Assembly: GCF_003932755.1 (NCBI RefSeq)
Contig: NZ_CP024202.1
Location: 1,550,001 to 1,614,000, forward strand
Source: Methylomicrobium sp. wino1
Lineage (GTDB): Bacteria > Pseudomonadota > Gammaproteobacteria > Methylococcales > Methylomonadaceae
Length of the DNA stretch: 64,000 nt
Reading direction: 5' to 3'
The notes under the pieces are model-generated. The model saw only the letters and a list, made by a program, of their open reading frames with translations. It did no database searches and was not told the DNA's origin. The translations under genes were made by a program, and so were the position numbers. Below, one piece after another: positions 9,810 through 19,294 of the stretch; positions within the stretch are counted from its first letter, which is position 1; every line of letters begins with the position of its first letter.

Positions 9810-10544
9810 TCAAAAGGGTTCTTTGAAGGGGCGCAAATCGAGTTCGTGTGTCCAGGCGCTCGGGTGTTGTTGATGCATCGCCCAATAGGTGTCCGCGATT
9901 GCATCGAGTTGCATCAAGCCTTCCGGGCCCTTTTGCGCGACAAACTCTGGGAATTGCGTTCTGGCTCGTTCGCCGTCGATCACGCCGTCGAGGATCGTAT
10001 GCACGACATGAATGCCGCGCGGCGAGAATTCTCGTGCCATGCCTTGCGCCAAGGCTCTAAGTCCGGCTTTGGCGGAAGCGAAAGCGGTAAATGGCGGCTT
10101 TGCTCTGAGCGAAGCGGTGGCACCTGTATAAAAGAGCGTGCCTTTGCCGCGTTCGAGCATTAAAGAGACGGCTTCCTTGCCGAATAAAAATCCACCCATA
10201 CAATTTTGCTGCCACAAACGAGCGAATGTTTCGCTTTCGGTTTCCAAAAGTGGACTTCGAATATTGCTGTCGACATTGTAGGCGGCAATTTCGAGTGGAT
10301 AGCCTTGTAAGGCTATCGTTTCGAAAAGATGCTCAATGTCGTGTTCAACCGTTGCATCGGCGACGACTAAAGTAGCCGTTCCGCCTTGTTGGCGAATGGT
10401 TTTGGCCACGTTTAGTAGCTTATCTTCACTTCGGCCTGCAATAAAAACGTGTAAACCTTTGGATGAAAAACATTTGGCGAGTGTGGCGCCCAGGCCTTGC
10501 TCCGGACCTACCCCAATGACTACGGCTGAACATGGCTGCTGCAT
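9810..10544 (-). CDS. SDR-family oxidoreductase with Phe in place of the catalytic Tyr
   Basis: A Rossmann-fold protein of 244 residues. The cofactor motif is GVGPEQGLG (residues 11-19), with R38 in AGRS suggesting NADP(H). The usual NNAG is replaced by NVDSN. The active site would normally read YxxxK but here is F155-A-S-A-K159, so the proton-donating Tyr is missing. The surrounding FASAKAGLRALAQGMAREFSPRGIHVVH is otherwise well kept. A small SDR subgroup shows this arrangement, so it may be a natural variant rather than decay. Substrate unknown. It sits between the carbonic anhydrase gene (2 nt gap) and DUF1326 (9 nt gap). Confidence 0.8.
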   Translation of the reverse strand: MQQPCSAVVIGVGPEQGLGATLAKCFSSKGLHVFIAGRSEDKLLNVAKTIRQQGGTATLVVADATVEHDIEHLFETIALQGYPLEIAAYNVDSNIRSPLLETESETFARLWQQNCMGGFLFGKEAVSLMLERGKGTLFYTGATASLRAKPPFTAFASAKAGLRALAQGMAREFSPRGIHVVHTILDGVIDGERARTQFPEFVAQKGPEGLMQLDAIADTYWAMHQQHPSAWTHELDLRPFKEPF

Positions 10545-10546
10545 CG

Positions 10547-11122
10547 TTATGCGCGTCCCGCCGCGGTCGCTTCGGGAACTTCGATTAATTTACCGTTTGT
10601 AACGTCATAGATATAGCCGTAAATCGGAATATCGGACGGTACCAACGGGCTGTTTCTGATGCGCATCACGTCTTCGGTCACGCTTTGCGCCTGATCCTTG
10701 ATAGTCAGCCAGTTGATATATTTGCCGTCGGTGCAACCGGGGGCTTCGCAGCAATCGTGCCAGCCGTCGGCATCGACCGAGGCGGTTTTTAGGCTGCTAG
10801 ACAATAAGTCGCCCATGATTTCGTTCGTGAACGTTTCCATGCCGCAGTCGGTATGATGGATCACGAACCATTCGCGAGTACCTAAAAGCTTGTAGGAAAT
10901 GACTAGCGAACGGATCGCATCGTCGCTGGCGCGCCCGCCGGCATTGCGGATGACGTGAGCGTCACCCTCGGAAAGCCCAGCGTATTTGGCGGGGTCGAGA
11001 CGGGCGTCCATGCAAGTTAGGATTGCGAAACGACGTCCCGGCGGCATCGGCAGGTCGCCTTTGTCGAAACTGTTGGCGTATTCGCGGTTGGCGAGTAAAA
11101 CTTCATTCAATACATTGCTCAT
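10547..11122 (-). CDS. Beta-class carbonic anhydrase
   Basis: The enzyme has 191 residues from ATG 11122, which has AGGAGA placed well upstream. An ATG at 11161 adds 13 polar residues and lacks such a site. Zinc ligands are visible: C37 with the catalytic D39-R41 pair in TCMDAR, then H90 and C93 in HHTDCG. It interconverts CO2 and bicarbonate in the cytoplasm. An insertion with extra cysteines ([13 protein letters not shown]) follows the zinc site, and the whole is somewhat unlike the CynT/Can forms. In this operon it may supply bicarbonate or CO2, or act as a regulated stress enzyme. Confidence 0.85.
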   Translation of the reverse strand: MSNVLNEVLLANREYANSFDKGDLPMPPGRRFAILTCMDARLDPAKYAGLSEGDAHVIRNAGGRASDDAIRSLVISYKLLGTREWFVIHHTDCGMETFTNEIMGDLLSSSLKTASVDADGWHDCCEAPGCTDGKYINWLTIKDQAQSVTEDVMRIRNSPLVPSDIPIYGYIYDVTNGKLIEVPEATAAGRA

Positions 11123-11170
11123 GTGTTTCTCCTCATTATTATTGTTAGTGACGCGCGGCAATTTGTGCGT

Positions 11171-11827
11171 CTAATTTATTTTACCGAATATTAAAGAAAA
11201 GTTATTGGCTGGCATATCGATTTGTTCTTTTAGTTCCATGCCGTGTCTTTCGGCCGCTTTTCTGAGGTCGGCCACATCTTTTAAGCCCCATTCAGGAACG
11301 CCGGCAGAGCTCAGTGTTTCATGAAATTCTTTGTTGCTATCGGTCGTAAAGGAATCTTCGACTTTAAATGGGCCGTAAATCAGCAGAATGCCTTCGTCAG
11401 TCAAAAGATGCGACGCGCACTCCATCATACCATCGGCAATTGTTATTGGCGCAACTTGAAAAATGTTAATGCAAAAAATGGCTGAAAAGCTATTCGGAGG
11501 GCCGGGGTTGAACCAGGTTTCAGGGTCGGTTAAATCAAGGTGTGCGGGGTCGGCAATGTTGTCGTTGTTATGCTCCGAGGATAATTTTTTGATGTTATTG
11601 AAGACTTCTATGTCTTTGTCCGACGGATGAAAATGCAAGTGGTCGAAATGCGGTGCAAAATAATTGATGTGCATTCCGCTACCGCTGGCCATTTCGAGAA
11701 CGCGGCTCGGTTCTTTCGGTAGTTTTTCTTTTAATACGCCCAGCAGCGGGTCTCGATTTCGATTGCCGGCCCACGCAACATATTCGCTAAGCGGGTGCGG
11801 GTCTAAAGGAGGTCTGTCTTGACTCAT
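11171..11827 (-). CDS. DUF938 SAM-dependent methyltransferase-like protein
   Basis: The protein has 218 residues. The SAM motif I is VLEMASGSGMHINYFA (residues about 43-58). The opening SEYVAWAGNRNRDPLLGVL and the end (NNFSLIFGK) are typical of DUF938, a class I methyltransferase family related to METTL26, substrate unknown. It is the first gene of the minus-strand operon and has a clear AGAGGA ribosome site. A sigma-54 promoter match lies 39 bp upstream. The gap to the carbonic anhydrase start is 48 bp. Confidence 0.8.
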   Translation of the reverse strand: MSQDRPPLDPHPLSEYVAWAGNRNRDPLLGVLKEKLPKEPSRVLEMASGSGMHINYFAPHFDHLHFHPSDKDIEVFNNIKKLSSEHNNDNIADPAHLDLTDPETWFNPGPPNSFSAIFCINIFQVAPITIADGMMECASHLLTDEGILLIYGPFKVEDSFTTDSNKEFHETLSSAGVPEWGLKDVADLRKAAERHGMELKEQIDMPANNFSLIFGKIN

Positions 11828-11865
11828 GGTTTAAATCCTCTTTTTATGGGTAACCTGCTAGGTTC

Positions 11866-11882
11866 TGCATTCTTTATGCCAA
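11866..11882 (-). promoter_or_regulatory. Sigma-54 (RpoN) promoter for the DUF938-to-DUF2182 operon
   Basis: On the minus strand the site reads TTGGCATAAAGAATGCA. Set against YTGGCACGrNNNTTGCW, it has the invariant GG and GC at the right spacing and only three mismatches, at positions 7, 8 and 13. Transcription would start near 11855, some 28 nt before the DUF938 ATG. The gene divergent from this promoter encodes a sigma-54 activator, which strongly supports the call. Confidence 0.72.
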
Positions 11883-11944
11883 TAATTGACATAATAAAAA
11901 TAACTTTATTAACAATAGATTAGGTATTGTAGTGGTTTATTGTG

Positions 11945-11980
11945 TGAAATTATGTTTCAATTAGTGAAATTAAAATTCAC
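11945..11980. promoter_or_regulatory. Paired dyads, candidate upstream activator sites
   Basis: Two inverted repeats stand side by side: TGAAATTATGTTTCA (11945-11959) and GTGAAATTAAAATTCAC (11964-11980). Their centres are 20 bp apart, two helical turns. They lie roughly 90-125 bp upstream of the predicted sigma-54 start, the usual place for an enhancer-binding protein. They also lie just before the activator's own ATG, so autoregulation is possible. Confidence 0.6.
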
Positions 11981-11991
11981 AAGGATGCTCT

Positions 11992-13569
11992 ATGAATGAG
12001 ACTTCATTTTCCGATTTAACGCCAACCTTTTTTTTACAGACTTTTGTGTTGGAGTTGATGCATGCTGCCGAGCAGCAAGGCAAGACACATAGCGAGGAGC
12101 TTATCGAATACATCGCTCGAACTGCGGGTAGATTTTTTGAAGAAACCTATCGAGAAGAGCGCAATATTGATGGTGCTTTGGATTTGGAAAGCTATATCGA
12201 ATTAATTGTAGGGTTAAAAAATAAAATCGGTGGTGGATTTTCTTTGGACTCGGCGGATAGTCAATGTGTTCGGGTTAAAAACAGCTGTTGTCCTTTTGGA
12301 GAAGGGGTAACGCACGTCCCGGAGTTATGCCGAATGACCTCTAGTGTTTTCGGCGGGATTGCGGCCAGAAACTTCGGCTATGCAAAGGTGGAAATCGCTA
12401 AGAGTATTGCTCGTAAGGACGGCGGCTGCGATGTGTCGGTATATCTGAATGAGGAAGAGGCAAAGGGGCGTCCGGGACTTGAATATGGTCATCGAAATAG
12501 TGAGGAGGGTGCGAGCAATATGACGGATTTGCATTCTCGTATTGAAGAGAGCATGCAAAAAATATGGCGTTTGAAATCGCCCAGGCCAACTAAAAAGCAA
12601 CCTCCCGTCATCGTGGCAAAATCTCCGGTAATGCAAAAAATATTGCAGGCGATTGAAAAAATTGCTCCGACTGTCGCGACGGTGTTGATTCAGGGAGAGA
12701 CCGGAGTTGGTAAGGAGTTGGTGGCGCGCGCTATTCATGCGATGAGTTGGCGTAGCGGTCAAGCTTTCATGGCAATTAATTGCGGTGCGATTCCCGATAC
12801 TTTAATTGAGAGTGCGTTGTTCGGGCATGAAAAAGGGGCATTTACCGGAGCGGTGGAAATACAGCAAGGTGTTTTTGAGCGCGCCGATGGCGGTACGCTG
12901 TTTCTGGATGAGGTGGATTCGTTGTCGGCAGCCGCCCAAACCCGTCTGCTAAGGGTAGTACAGGAGGGCGAATTGGAGAGGGTGGGGGGTAAAAAAACTA
13001 TCGAGGTCGATGTGCGTTTGATTTCTGCGACAAATCAGGATTTACATGAGCGTGTCGAGCAGGGCTTGTTTCGTAAAGACTTGTTTTATCGTTTGAATGT
13101 AGTGAAGTTATCTATTCCGTCATTGACAAAAAGAGGAGAGGACTTACCGTATTTGGTTCAAGTTATCTTGAAAAGGTTGAGCGAAAAATATAATAAAACG
13201 GTGCTTTCGGTTAGCCGGGGCGTGATGCAAAAGATTCGCGCTTATCATTGGCCCGGTAATGTCAGAGAGTTGGAGAATGTGTTGGAACGTGCGGTTTTGT
13301 TTGCATCCGGCTCCGAAATTACGCAGCTTGATCTGGAGGTGCCCTCTCCTGAGGCGGTAGGCGATAATTGGCGAGACATCAAGGAAGGCGTTGTCGCGGA
13401 TGCGGAGCGGAATTTTTTGCAAGTGTCTTTACGCCAGCATCGCGGTGATGTCAAAAGGGTGGCTGCAGCGATGGATCTGACGCCGAGAGCGGTGTACGGA
13501 AAGTTAAAAAAATACGGCATGGATGCCGGGCATTTTCGTGTTAATCCGGGTTTGGATTTCGATGGTTAA
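11992..13569 (+). CDS. Sigma-54-dependent activator with cysteine-containing sensory domain (MetOD1/V4R-like)
   Basis: The protein has 525 residues. The N-terminal domain (about 10-165) carries SCCPFGEGV (C99, C100), PELCRMT and DGGCDVSVYL, a Cys pattern like the methanogen output domain 1 / 4-vinyl-reductase sensory families. It should bind a ligand or metal. The AAA+ domain (about 205-440) has Walker A GETGVGKE (235-242), the sigma-54 contact loop GAFTGA (282-287) and Walker B GGTLFLDE. A Fis-type helix-turn-helix closes the protein (VKRVAAAMDLTPRAVYGKL). It has no receiver domain, so the signal is sensed directly. It is divergent from the five-gene operon at 8432-11827 and probably controls it. 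Its stop codon overlaps the ispB stop by 4 bp, tail to tail. Confidence 0.85.
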   Translation: MNETSFSDLTPTFFLQTFVLELMHAAEQQGKTHSEELIEYIARTAGRFFEETYREERNIDGALDLESYIELIVGLKNKIGGGFSLDSADSQCVRVKNSCCPFGEGVTHVPELCRMTSSVFGGIAARNFGYAKVEIAKSIARKDGGCDVSVYLNEEEAKGRPGLEYGHRNSEEGASNMTDLHSRIEESMQKIWRLKSPRPTKKQPPVIVAKSPVMQKILQAIEKIAPTVATVLIQGETGVGKELVARAIHAMSWRSGQAFMAINCGAIPDTLIESALFGHEKGAFTGAVEIQQGVFERADGGTLFLDEVDSLSAAAQTRLLRVVQEGELERVGGKKTIEVDVRLISATNQDLHERVEQGLFRKDLFYRLNVVKLSIPSLTKRGEDLPYLVQVILKRLSEKYNKTVLSVSRGVMQKIRAYHWPGNVRELENVLERAVLFASGSEITQLDLEVPSPEAVGDNWRDIKEGVVADAERNFLQVSLRQHRGDVKRVAAAMDLTPRAVYGKLKKYGMDAGHFRVNPGLDFDG

Positions 13570-14576
13570 TAATTTCGCTGAACCGAAAATTCGGCGAGAG
13601 CAATCAGGGCGGCCTTGTAGATCGAGTCGGGTAAAATGGTTAGTGCATCGATTGCTTTTTGGGCTTCTTCGTGGGCTCTTTGTTCGGTGTAAGCGATGGC
13701 TTGGGTTTTTTGCACGACAGTATAGACTTCTTGGAAAGCGTCGCGGTTGCCGGTTTTGATCGCATCGATGATGATTTGTGTTTCTTCGGGGGTGCCGACT
13801 TGTATTGCATGAATTAACGGTAGTGTGGGCTTGCCTTCGGCTAGGTCGTCGCCGAGATTTTTACCGAGTTCTTCCTTGGTGGCTTTGTAGTCGAGGGCGT
13901 CGTCGATTAATTGAAAAGCGATGCCGAGATGTTGTCCGTATCGTGCGAGGTTGTCTTCGATTTCCGGGACGCTTTGCGAAATTACTGCGCCGAGTCGTGT
14001 GGCGGCGCTGAATAAAATTGCGGTTTTGCGCGAGATGACCTCAAGATATTTGGCTTCGGTAGTCTCCGGATTGTTGCAGTTAAGTAGTTGCAAAACCTCG
14101 CCTTCAGCAATCGCAGTCGTGGTTTTGGATAGGATCTCCATTACGCGCATGTTGTTGGTTCTAACCATCATTTCAAAGGCGCTCGAATACAGATAGTCTC
14201 CTACTAAAACGCTAGCGGCATTGCCCCATACCGCGTTAGCGGATTCCTTGCCGCGTCGTAATTCCGATTCGTCGACCACGTCGTCATGAAGTAAAGTTGC
14301 GGTATGAATGAATTCAATGACCGCGGCTAAGGCGAGATGATGATTATGAACCGGGCCAAGCGCTTTGGCTGCCAATAATAACAACATCGGGCGCAAACGC
14401 TTGCCGCCATTGCCGACAATATAATGACCTACTTGATTAATGAGAATGACATCGGAACTTAACTCGTCGAGAATGAGCTGGTCGACCGCTTTGGTTTCCT
14501 CTGTTGTGAGGCCCTTGATGGTGTTGAAATCCGGATGTTGCTTAGTATTCGGGCTAAGGTTGGTTTGGGATGCCAT
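13566..14576 (-). CDS. ispB: Octaprenyl / polyprenyl diphosphate synthase
   Basis: The enzyme has 336 residues and both Asp-rich motifs of trans-prenyltransferases: LLHDDVVDE in the first third and QLIDDALDY in the second. It lengthens farnesyl diphosphate with isopentenyl units to make the side chain of ubiquinone. The length and the position divergent from rplU-rpmA-obgE match ispB in other gammaproteobacteria. I keep ATG 14576. The first 25 residues are polar and variable, so a shorter start is possible. Confidence 0.9.
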   Translation of the reverse strand: MASQTNLSPNTKQHPDFNTIKGLTTEETKAVDQLILDELSSDVILINQVGHYIVGNGGKRLRPMLLLLAAKALGPVHNHHLALAAVIEFIHTATLLHDDVVDESELRRGKESANAVWGNAASVLVGDYLYSSAFEMMVRTNNMRVMEILSKTTTAIAEGEVLQLLNCNNPETTEAKYLEVISRKTAILFSAATRLGAVISQSVPEIEDNLARYGQHLGIAFQLIDDALDYKATKEELGKNLGDDLAEGKPTLPLIHAIQVGTPEETQIIIDAIKTGNRDAFQEVYTVVQKTQAIAYTEQRAHEEAQKAIDALTILPDSIYKAALIALAEFSVQRNY

Positions 14577-14769
14577 GAGTCAATGAGTGCTCAAAAAATG
14601 TCAATTAAAGTTTGTTTCGGGGTTGCTGCCCGTGAAATCCGATTAATAAAGTTATTTTCGGGTAAAGACTTAAGATAACTGACCATGCTATTGAATAAAG
14701 TATATTGGTGTCAATAGCTTTGTTGTGTTATTTTATGCGTTGCAATCGAATAGTTCGTTGGATATAAGT

Positions 14770-14798
14770 TTGACGTAACTTTTTTTTAAAAATATAAT
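14770..14798 (+). promoter_or_regulatory. Sigma-70 promoter of rplU-rpmA
   Basis: TTGACG (14770-14775) and TATAAT (14793-14798) are separated by exactly 17 bp, including a long T tract. The rplU start lies about 40 bp downstream of the predicted transcription start. Confidence 0.85.
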
Positions 14799-14844
14799 TG
14801 TCTGTTTACTTTTAACAGATAGTTGCTTGATGGAGCTGACGCGG

Positions 14845-15156
14845 ATGTATGCGGTAATTCAAACAGGTGGAAAACAGTACCGGGTTGAAGAGGGTGCGAC
14901 CTTAAAAATAGAAAAACTTGAGCTGGGAACAGGCGATAGCGTTGAATTCGATAAAGTGCTGATGGTTCAGTCGGGTGATGCTGTAAAAGTCGGTCAGCCT
15001 TATGTCGAAGGCGGCAAGGTTACGGCGACTGTGTTGTCTCAGGGTAGACATAAAAAAGTCAAAATCATTAAATTCAGAAGACGTAAGCACCATATGAAGC
15101 AAATGGGGCATCGTCAGTATTTCACAGAAGTCCAGATTACTGGCATTTCTGCTTAA
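14845..15156 (+). CDS. rplU: 50S ribosomal protein L21
   Basis: A protein of 103 residues, the normal L21 length, starting [14 protein letters not shown] at ATG 14845, with GGAG 9-12 nt upstream. Upstream in-frame starts at 14827 and 14830 would add non-family residues. It binds 23S rRNA in the large subunit. The family signature [20 protein letters not shown] is present near the C-terminus. It is followed after 20 bp by rpmA, the standard order. Confidence 0.97.
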   Translation: MYAVIQTGGKQYRVEEGATLKIEKLELGTGDSVEFDKVLMVQSGDAVKVGQPYVEGGKVTATVLSQGRHKKVKIIKFRRRKHHMKQMGHRQYFTEVQITGISA

Positions 15157-15176
15157 ATTTTTTCGGGAGTAAGGTA

Positions 15177-15434
15177 ATGGCTCATAAGAAAGCGGGTGGT
15201 AGTACTCGGAACGGTCGCGATTCCAATGCAAAACGCTTGGGCGTTAAAATGTTCGGCGGCCAAGTCGTCAAAGCGGGAAATATTATCGTGCGTCAGCGCG
15301 GAACGAAATTTCATGCAGGCGATAATGTTAGCTGCGGTAGAGATCATACTTTATTCGCAACGGCAGAGGGCAAAATCGTTTTTCAGGTCAAAGGGCCTAA
15401 TAAACGCAAGTTTGTCAGTATTGTTGCTGCATAA
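15177..15434 (+). CDS. rpmA: 50S ribosomal protein L27
   Basis: An 85-residue protein, [20 protein letters not shown], whose N-terminus reaches the peptidyl-transferase centre. Length and sequence are standard. There is no N-terminal pro-extension of the kind seen in Firmicutes. It is co-transcribed with rplU and closed by the terminator at 15474. Confidence 0.98.
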   Translation: MAHKKAGGSTRNGRDSNAKRLGVKMFGGQVVKAGNIIVRQRGTKFHAGDNVSCGRDHTLFATAEGKIVFQVKGPNKRKFVSIVAA

Positions 15435-15473
15435 GACGTTGCGCCGCATTCGCGGCAAGCAGTGTTTGATGAA

Positions 15474-15504
15474 AAGCCTCGCCCTTCAAGGTGGGGCTTT
15501 TTTG
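15474..15504 (+). terminator. Terminator between rpmA and obgE
   Basis: AAGCCTCGCC pairs with GGTGGGGCTT (8 Watson-Crick and 2 wobble pairs) around a short loop and runs into six T. It probably lowers read-through into obgE rather than blocking it fully. Confidence 0.75.
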
Positions 15505-15534
15505 TTTGTGAACGGATGAAGATGCGGCGTGTAA

Positions 15535-17680
<2,146 letters not shown>

Positions 17681-17690
17681 GGGGGAGGTA

Positions 17691-17722
17691 AAAAGCCGAA
17701 GGGCGTTGCTTTCGGCTTTTTT
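17691..17722. terminator. Bidirectional terminator between proB and rpsT
   Basis: A perfect 10-bp stem, AAAAGCCGAA / TTCGGCTTTT, with a 10-nt loop. The A and T tracts let it serve both convergent genes. Confidence 0.92.
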
Positions 17723-17727
17723 ATCGA

Positions 17728-17991
17728 TTAAGCAAGGTCGCGAATTTTGGCGTTAAGTCTGCTTTTGCTGCGCGCGGCTTTGTTTTTGTGGATCAGTCCT
17801 TTGTTGGCTGCGGAATCGATGATGGGAACCGCAGTTTGAAAAGCGGCTTGCGCTTTTTCTTTGTCGCCTGCGTTAACCGCAGCCAGAACTTTTTTGATGA
17901 AAGTACGCAGGTTGCTGCGTTGTCCAGCGTTACGAATGCGGCTTTTTTCCGCTTGTCGCGCCCGCTTCTTAGCTTGTGCTGTGTTAGCCAT
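17728..17991 (-). CDS. rpsT: 30S ribosomal protein S20
   Basis: An 87-residue, Lys/Arg/Ala-rich helical protein, [16 protein letters not shown] to KIRDLA, which binds 16S rRNA. I start at ATG 17991, the usual N-terminus. The longer frame to 18060 runs through the promoter. It is a single-gene unit between its own promoter (18032-18060) and the shared terminator. Confidence 0.97.
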   Translation of the reverse strand: MANTAQAKKRARQAEKSRIRNAGQRSNLRTFIKKVLAAVNAGDKEKAQAAFQTAVPIIDSAANKGLIHKNKAARSKSRLNAKIRDLA

Positions 17992-18031
17992 AGTATATCG
18001 ATTCGTAAAGGGTGAGTTAATAAGACCGCAT

Positions 18032-18060
18032 ATTATCTTGCGTAGTGATACTATTGTCAA
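18032..18060 (-). promoter_or_regulatory. Sigma-70 promoter of rpsT
   Basis: On the minus strand a perfect TTGACA is followed by 17 bp and GATAAT. The leader to the rpsT ATG is about 35 nt. Confidence 0.85.
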
Positions 18061-18118
18061 TTTTTAATGATGCGGGATAGATCGGTCAAGCTAATCAGTT
18101 GGCTGTCGGATACCTTTA

Positions 18119-18271
18119 TGTACCCATAGTAGATCAAAATTCGGCACCGGGGTGTTCGTCAAAGGATGCCGTGAATACATCCCTGTAGGCCCCTCACCTA
18201 GCGTTAGGTGAGGGGCCGCACTCTCTGGCGCCTCCTCAGGCACTGCCGAAATTTGAAGTGCGAAAGGTGTA
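18119..18271. repeat. Alpha repeat, copy 2
   Basis: It has the same arms as copy 1 (TAGATCAAAATTCGGCACC on the left, GCCGAAATTTGAAGTGCG on the right). Its hairpin core is different: GGCCCCTCACC / GGTGAGGGGCC with an 8-nt loop. It sits between the divergent rpsT and ribF genes, close to both promoters, and contains no gene. Confidence 0.8.
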
Positions 18272-18349
18272 TTATAATTGGAATGCAATTTGTCGGTCAC
18301 AGACGCCGGATAATGTTAGAATTCCCTGTTTTTCTAACAAGATGTGTTC

Positions 18350-19279
18350 ATGCGATTGATTAGAGGATTGGCTCACATTGAGCCTATGCCGAAAGGTTGT
18401 GTGCTGACGATAGGCAATTTCGACGGTTTGCACTTAGGTCATCGGGCGGTTATCGACAAATTGGCACGGCAAGGCCGGGCAATGGGGTTACCGTCGGTTG
18501 CTTTGATATTCGAACCCCAGCCTTTGGAATATTTTCAAGGAAGAAATGCGCCGTCGCGTCTGACTCGATTACGGGAAAAAATCATTCAGTTCTCGGCTTC
18601 GCCGATTGATCGAGTATTGATGCTGCGTTTTAATCGCTTCTTTGCCGACTTGGAGGCCGAGACTTTTATCGAAGATATTTTGCTGAAACGGCTGAATGTC
18701 AAATATCTCGTGGTCGGCGACGACTTTCATTTCGGCAAGGCGCGGCGCGGTAATTTTGCGATGCTCAAGGAAAAGGGACTTGAATTCGGATTTCAAGTCG
18801 AAGATACGCCTTCTTACCAATTGGACGGACATCGGGTTAGCAGCACGATGATTCGGGATGCCTTGGGCGAGGGCGACCTCGATTATGCGGCCGGCATGCT
18901 TGGGCGTTCTTATTCGGTTTGTGGTCGAGTGGTCTATGGCGATAAGATAGGGCGCACGATAGGGTTTCCGACCGCGAACATTCAGCTATCGCGAAAAAAC
19001 ACACCGATCGAGGGCGTGTTTGCGGTCGTTATGACCGGCATCGATGGGCGGGAAATCCCCGGTATTGCCAATGTCGGCACGCGGCCGACCGTCGGCGGCG
19101 GTTCGAAGGTAATTTTGGAAACCCACTTATTCGACTTCAACCGAGACATTTATGGAAGCTATGTCGAAGTGCATTTCAAGAAGAAAATAAGAAATGAAAT
19201 GCGTTTTCCTTCGCTGGATGAACTCAAGGCGCAAATTGTCCACGATGTGGCCGAAGCTAAAAAAATTTTACTGATTTAA
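18350..19279 (+). CDS. ribF: Bifunctional riboflavin kinase / FAD synthetase
   Basis: The protein has 309 residues. The N-terminal FAD synthetase domain has VLTIGNFDGLHLGHRAVI (nucleotidyltransferase GxFDGxHxGH), and VVGDDFHFGKARRG follows. The C-terminal flavokinase domain has GRTIGFPTANI. It makes FMN, then FAD, from riboflavin and ATP. ATG 18350 (MRLIRG) aligns with known starts; a GTG two codons earlier is possible. It heads ribF-ileS-lspA, a gammaproteobacterial operon (15 bp to ileS). Confidence 0.96.
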   Translation: MRLIRGLAHIEPMPKGCVLTIGNFDGLHLGHRAVIDKLARQGRAMGLPSVALIFEPQPLEYFQGRNAPSRLTRLREKIIQFSASPIDRVLMLRFNRFFADLEAETFIEDILLKRLNVKYLVVGDDFHFGKARRGNFAMLKEKGLEFGFQVEDTPSYQLDGHRVSSTMIRDALGEGDLDYAAGMLGRSYSVCGRVVYGDKIGRTIGFPTANIQLSRKNTPIEGVFAVVMTGIDGREIPGIANVGTRPTVGGGSKVILETHLFDFNRDIYGSYVEVHFKKKIRNEMRFPSLDELKAQIVHDVAEAKKILLI

Positions 19280-19294
19280 CTCAAGTTAACGACG

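Noticed and set aside
13144-14196. Several open frames opposite the sigma-54 activator and ispB
   Set aside because: They lie wholly inside well-supported genes, lack family features and follow the codon shadow of those genes.
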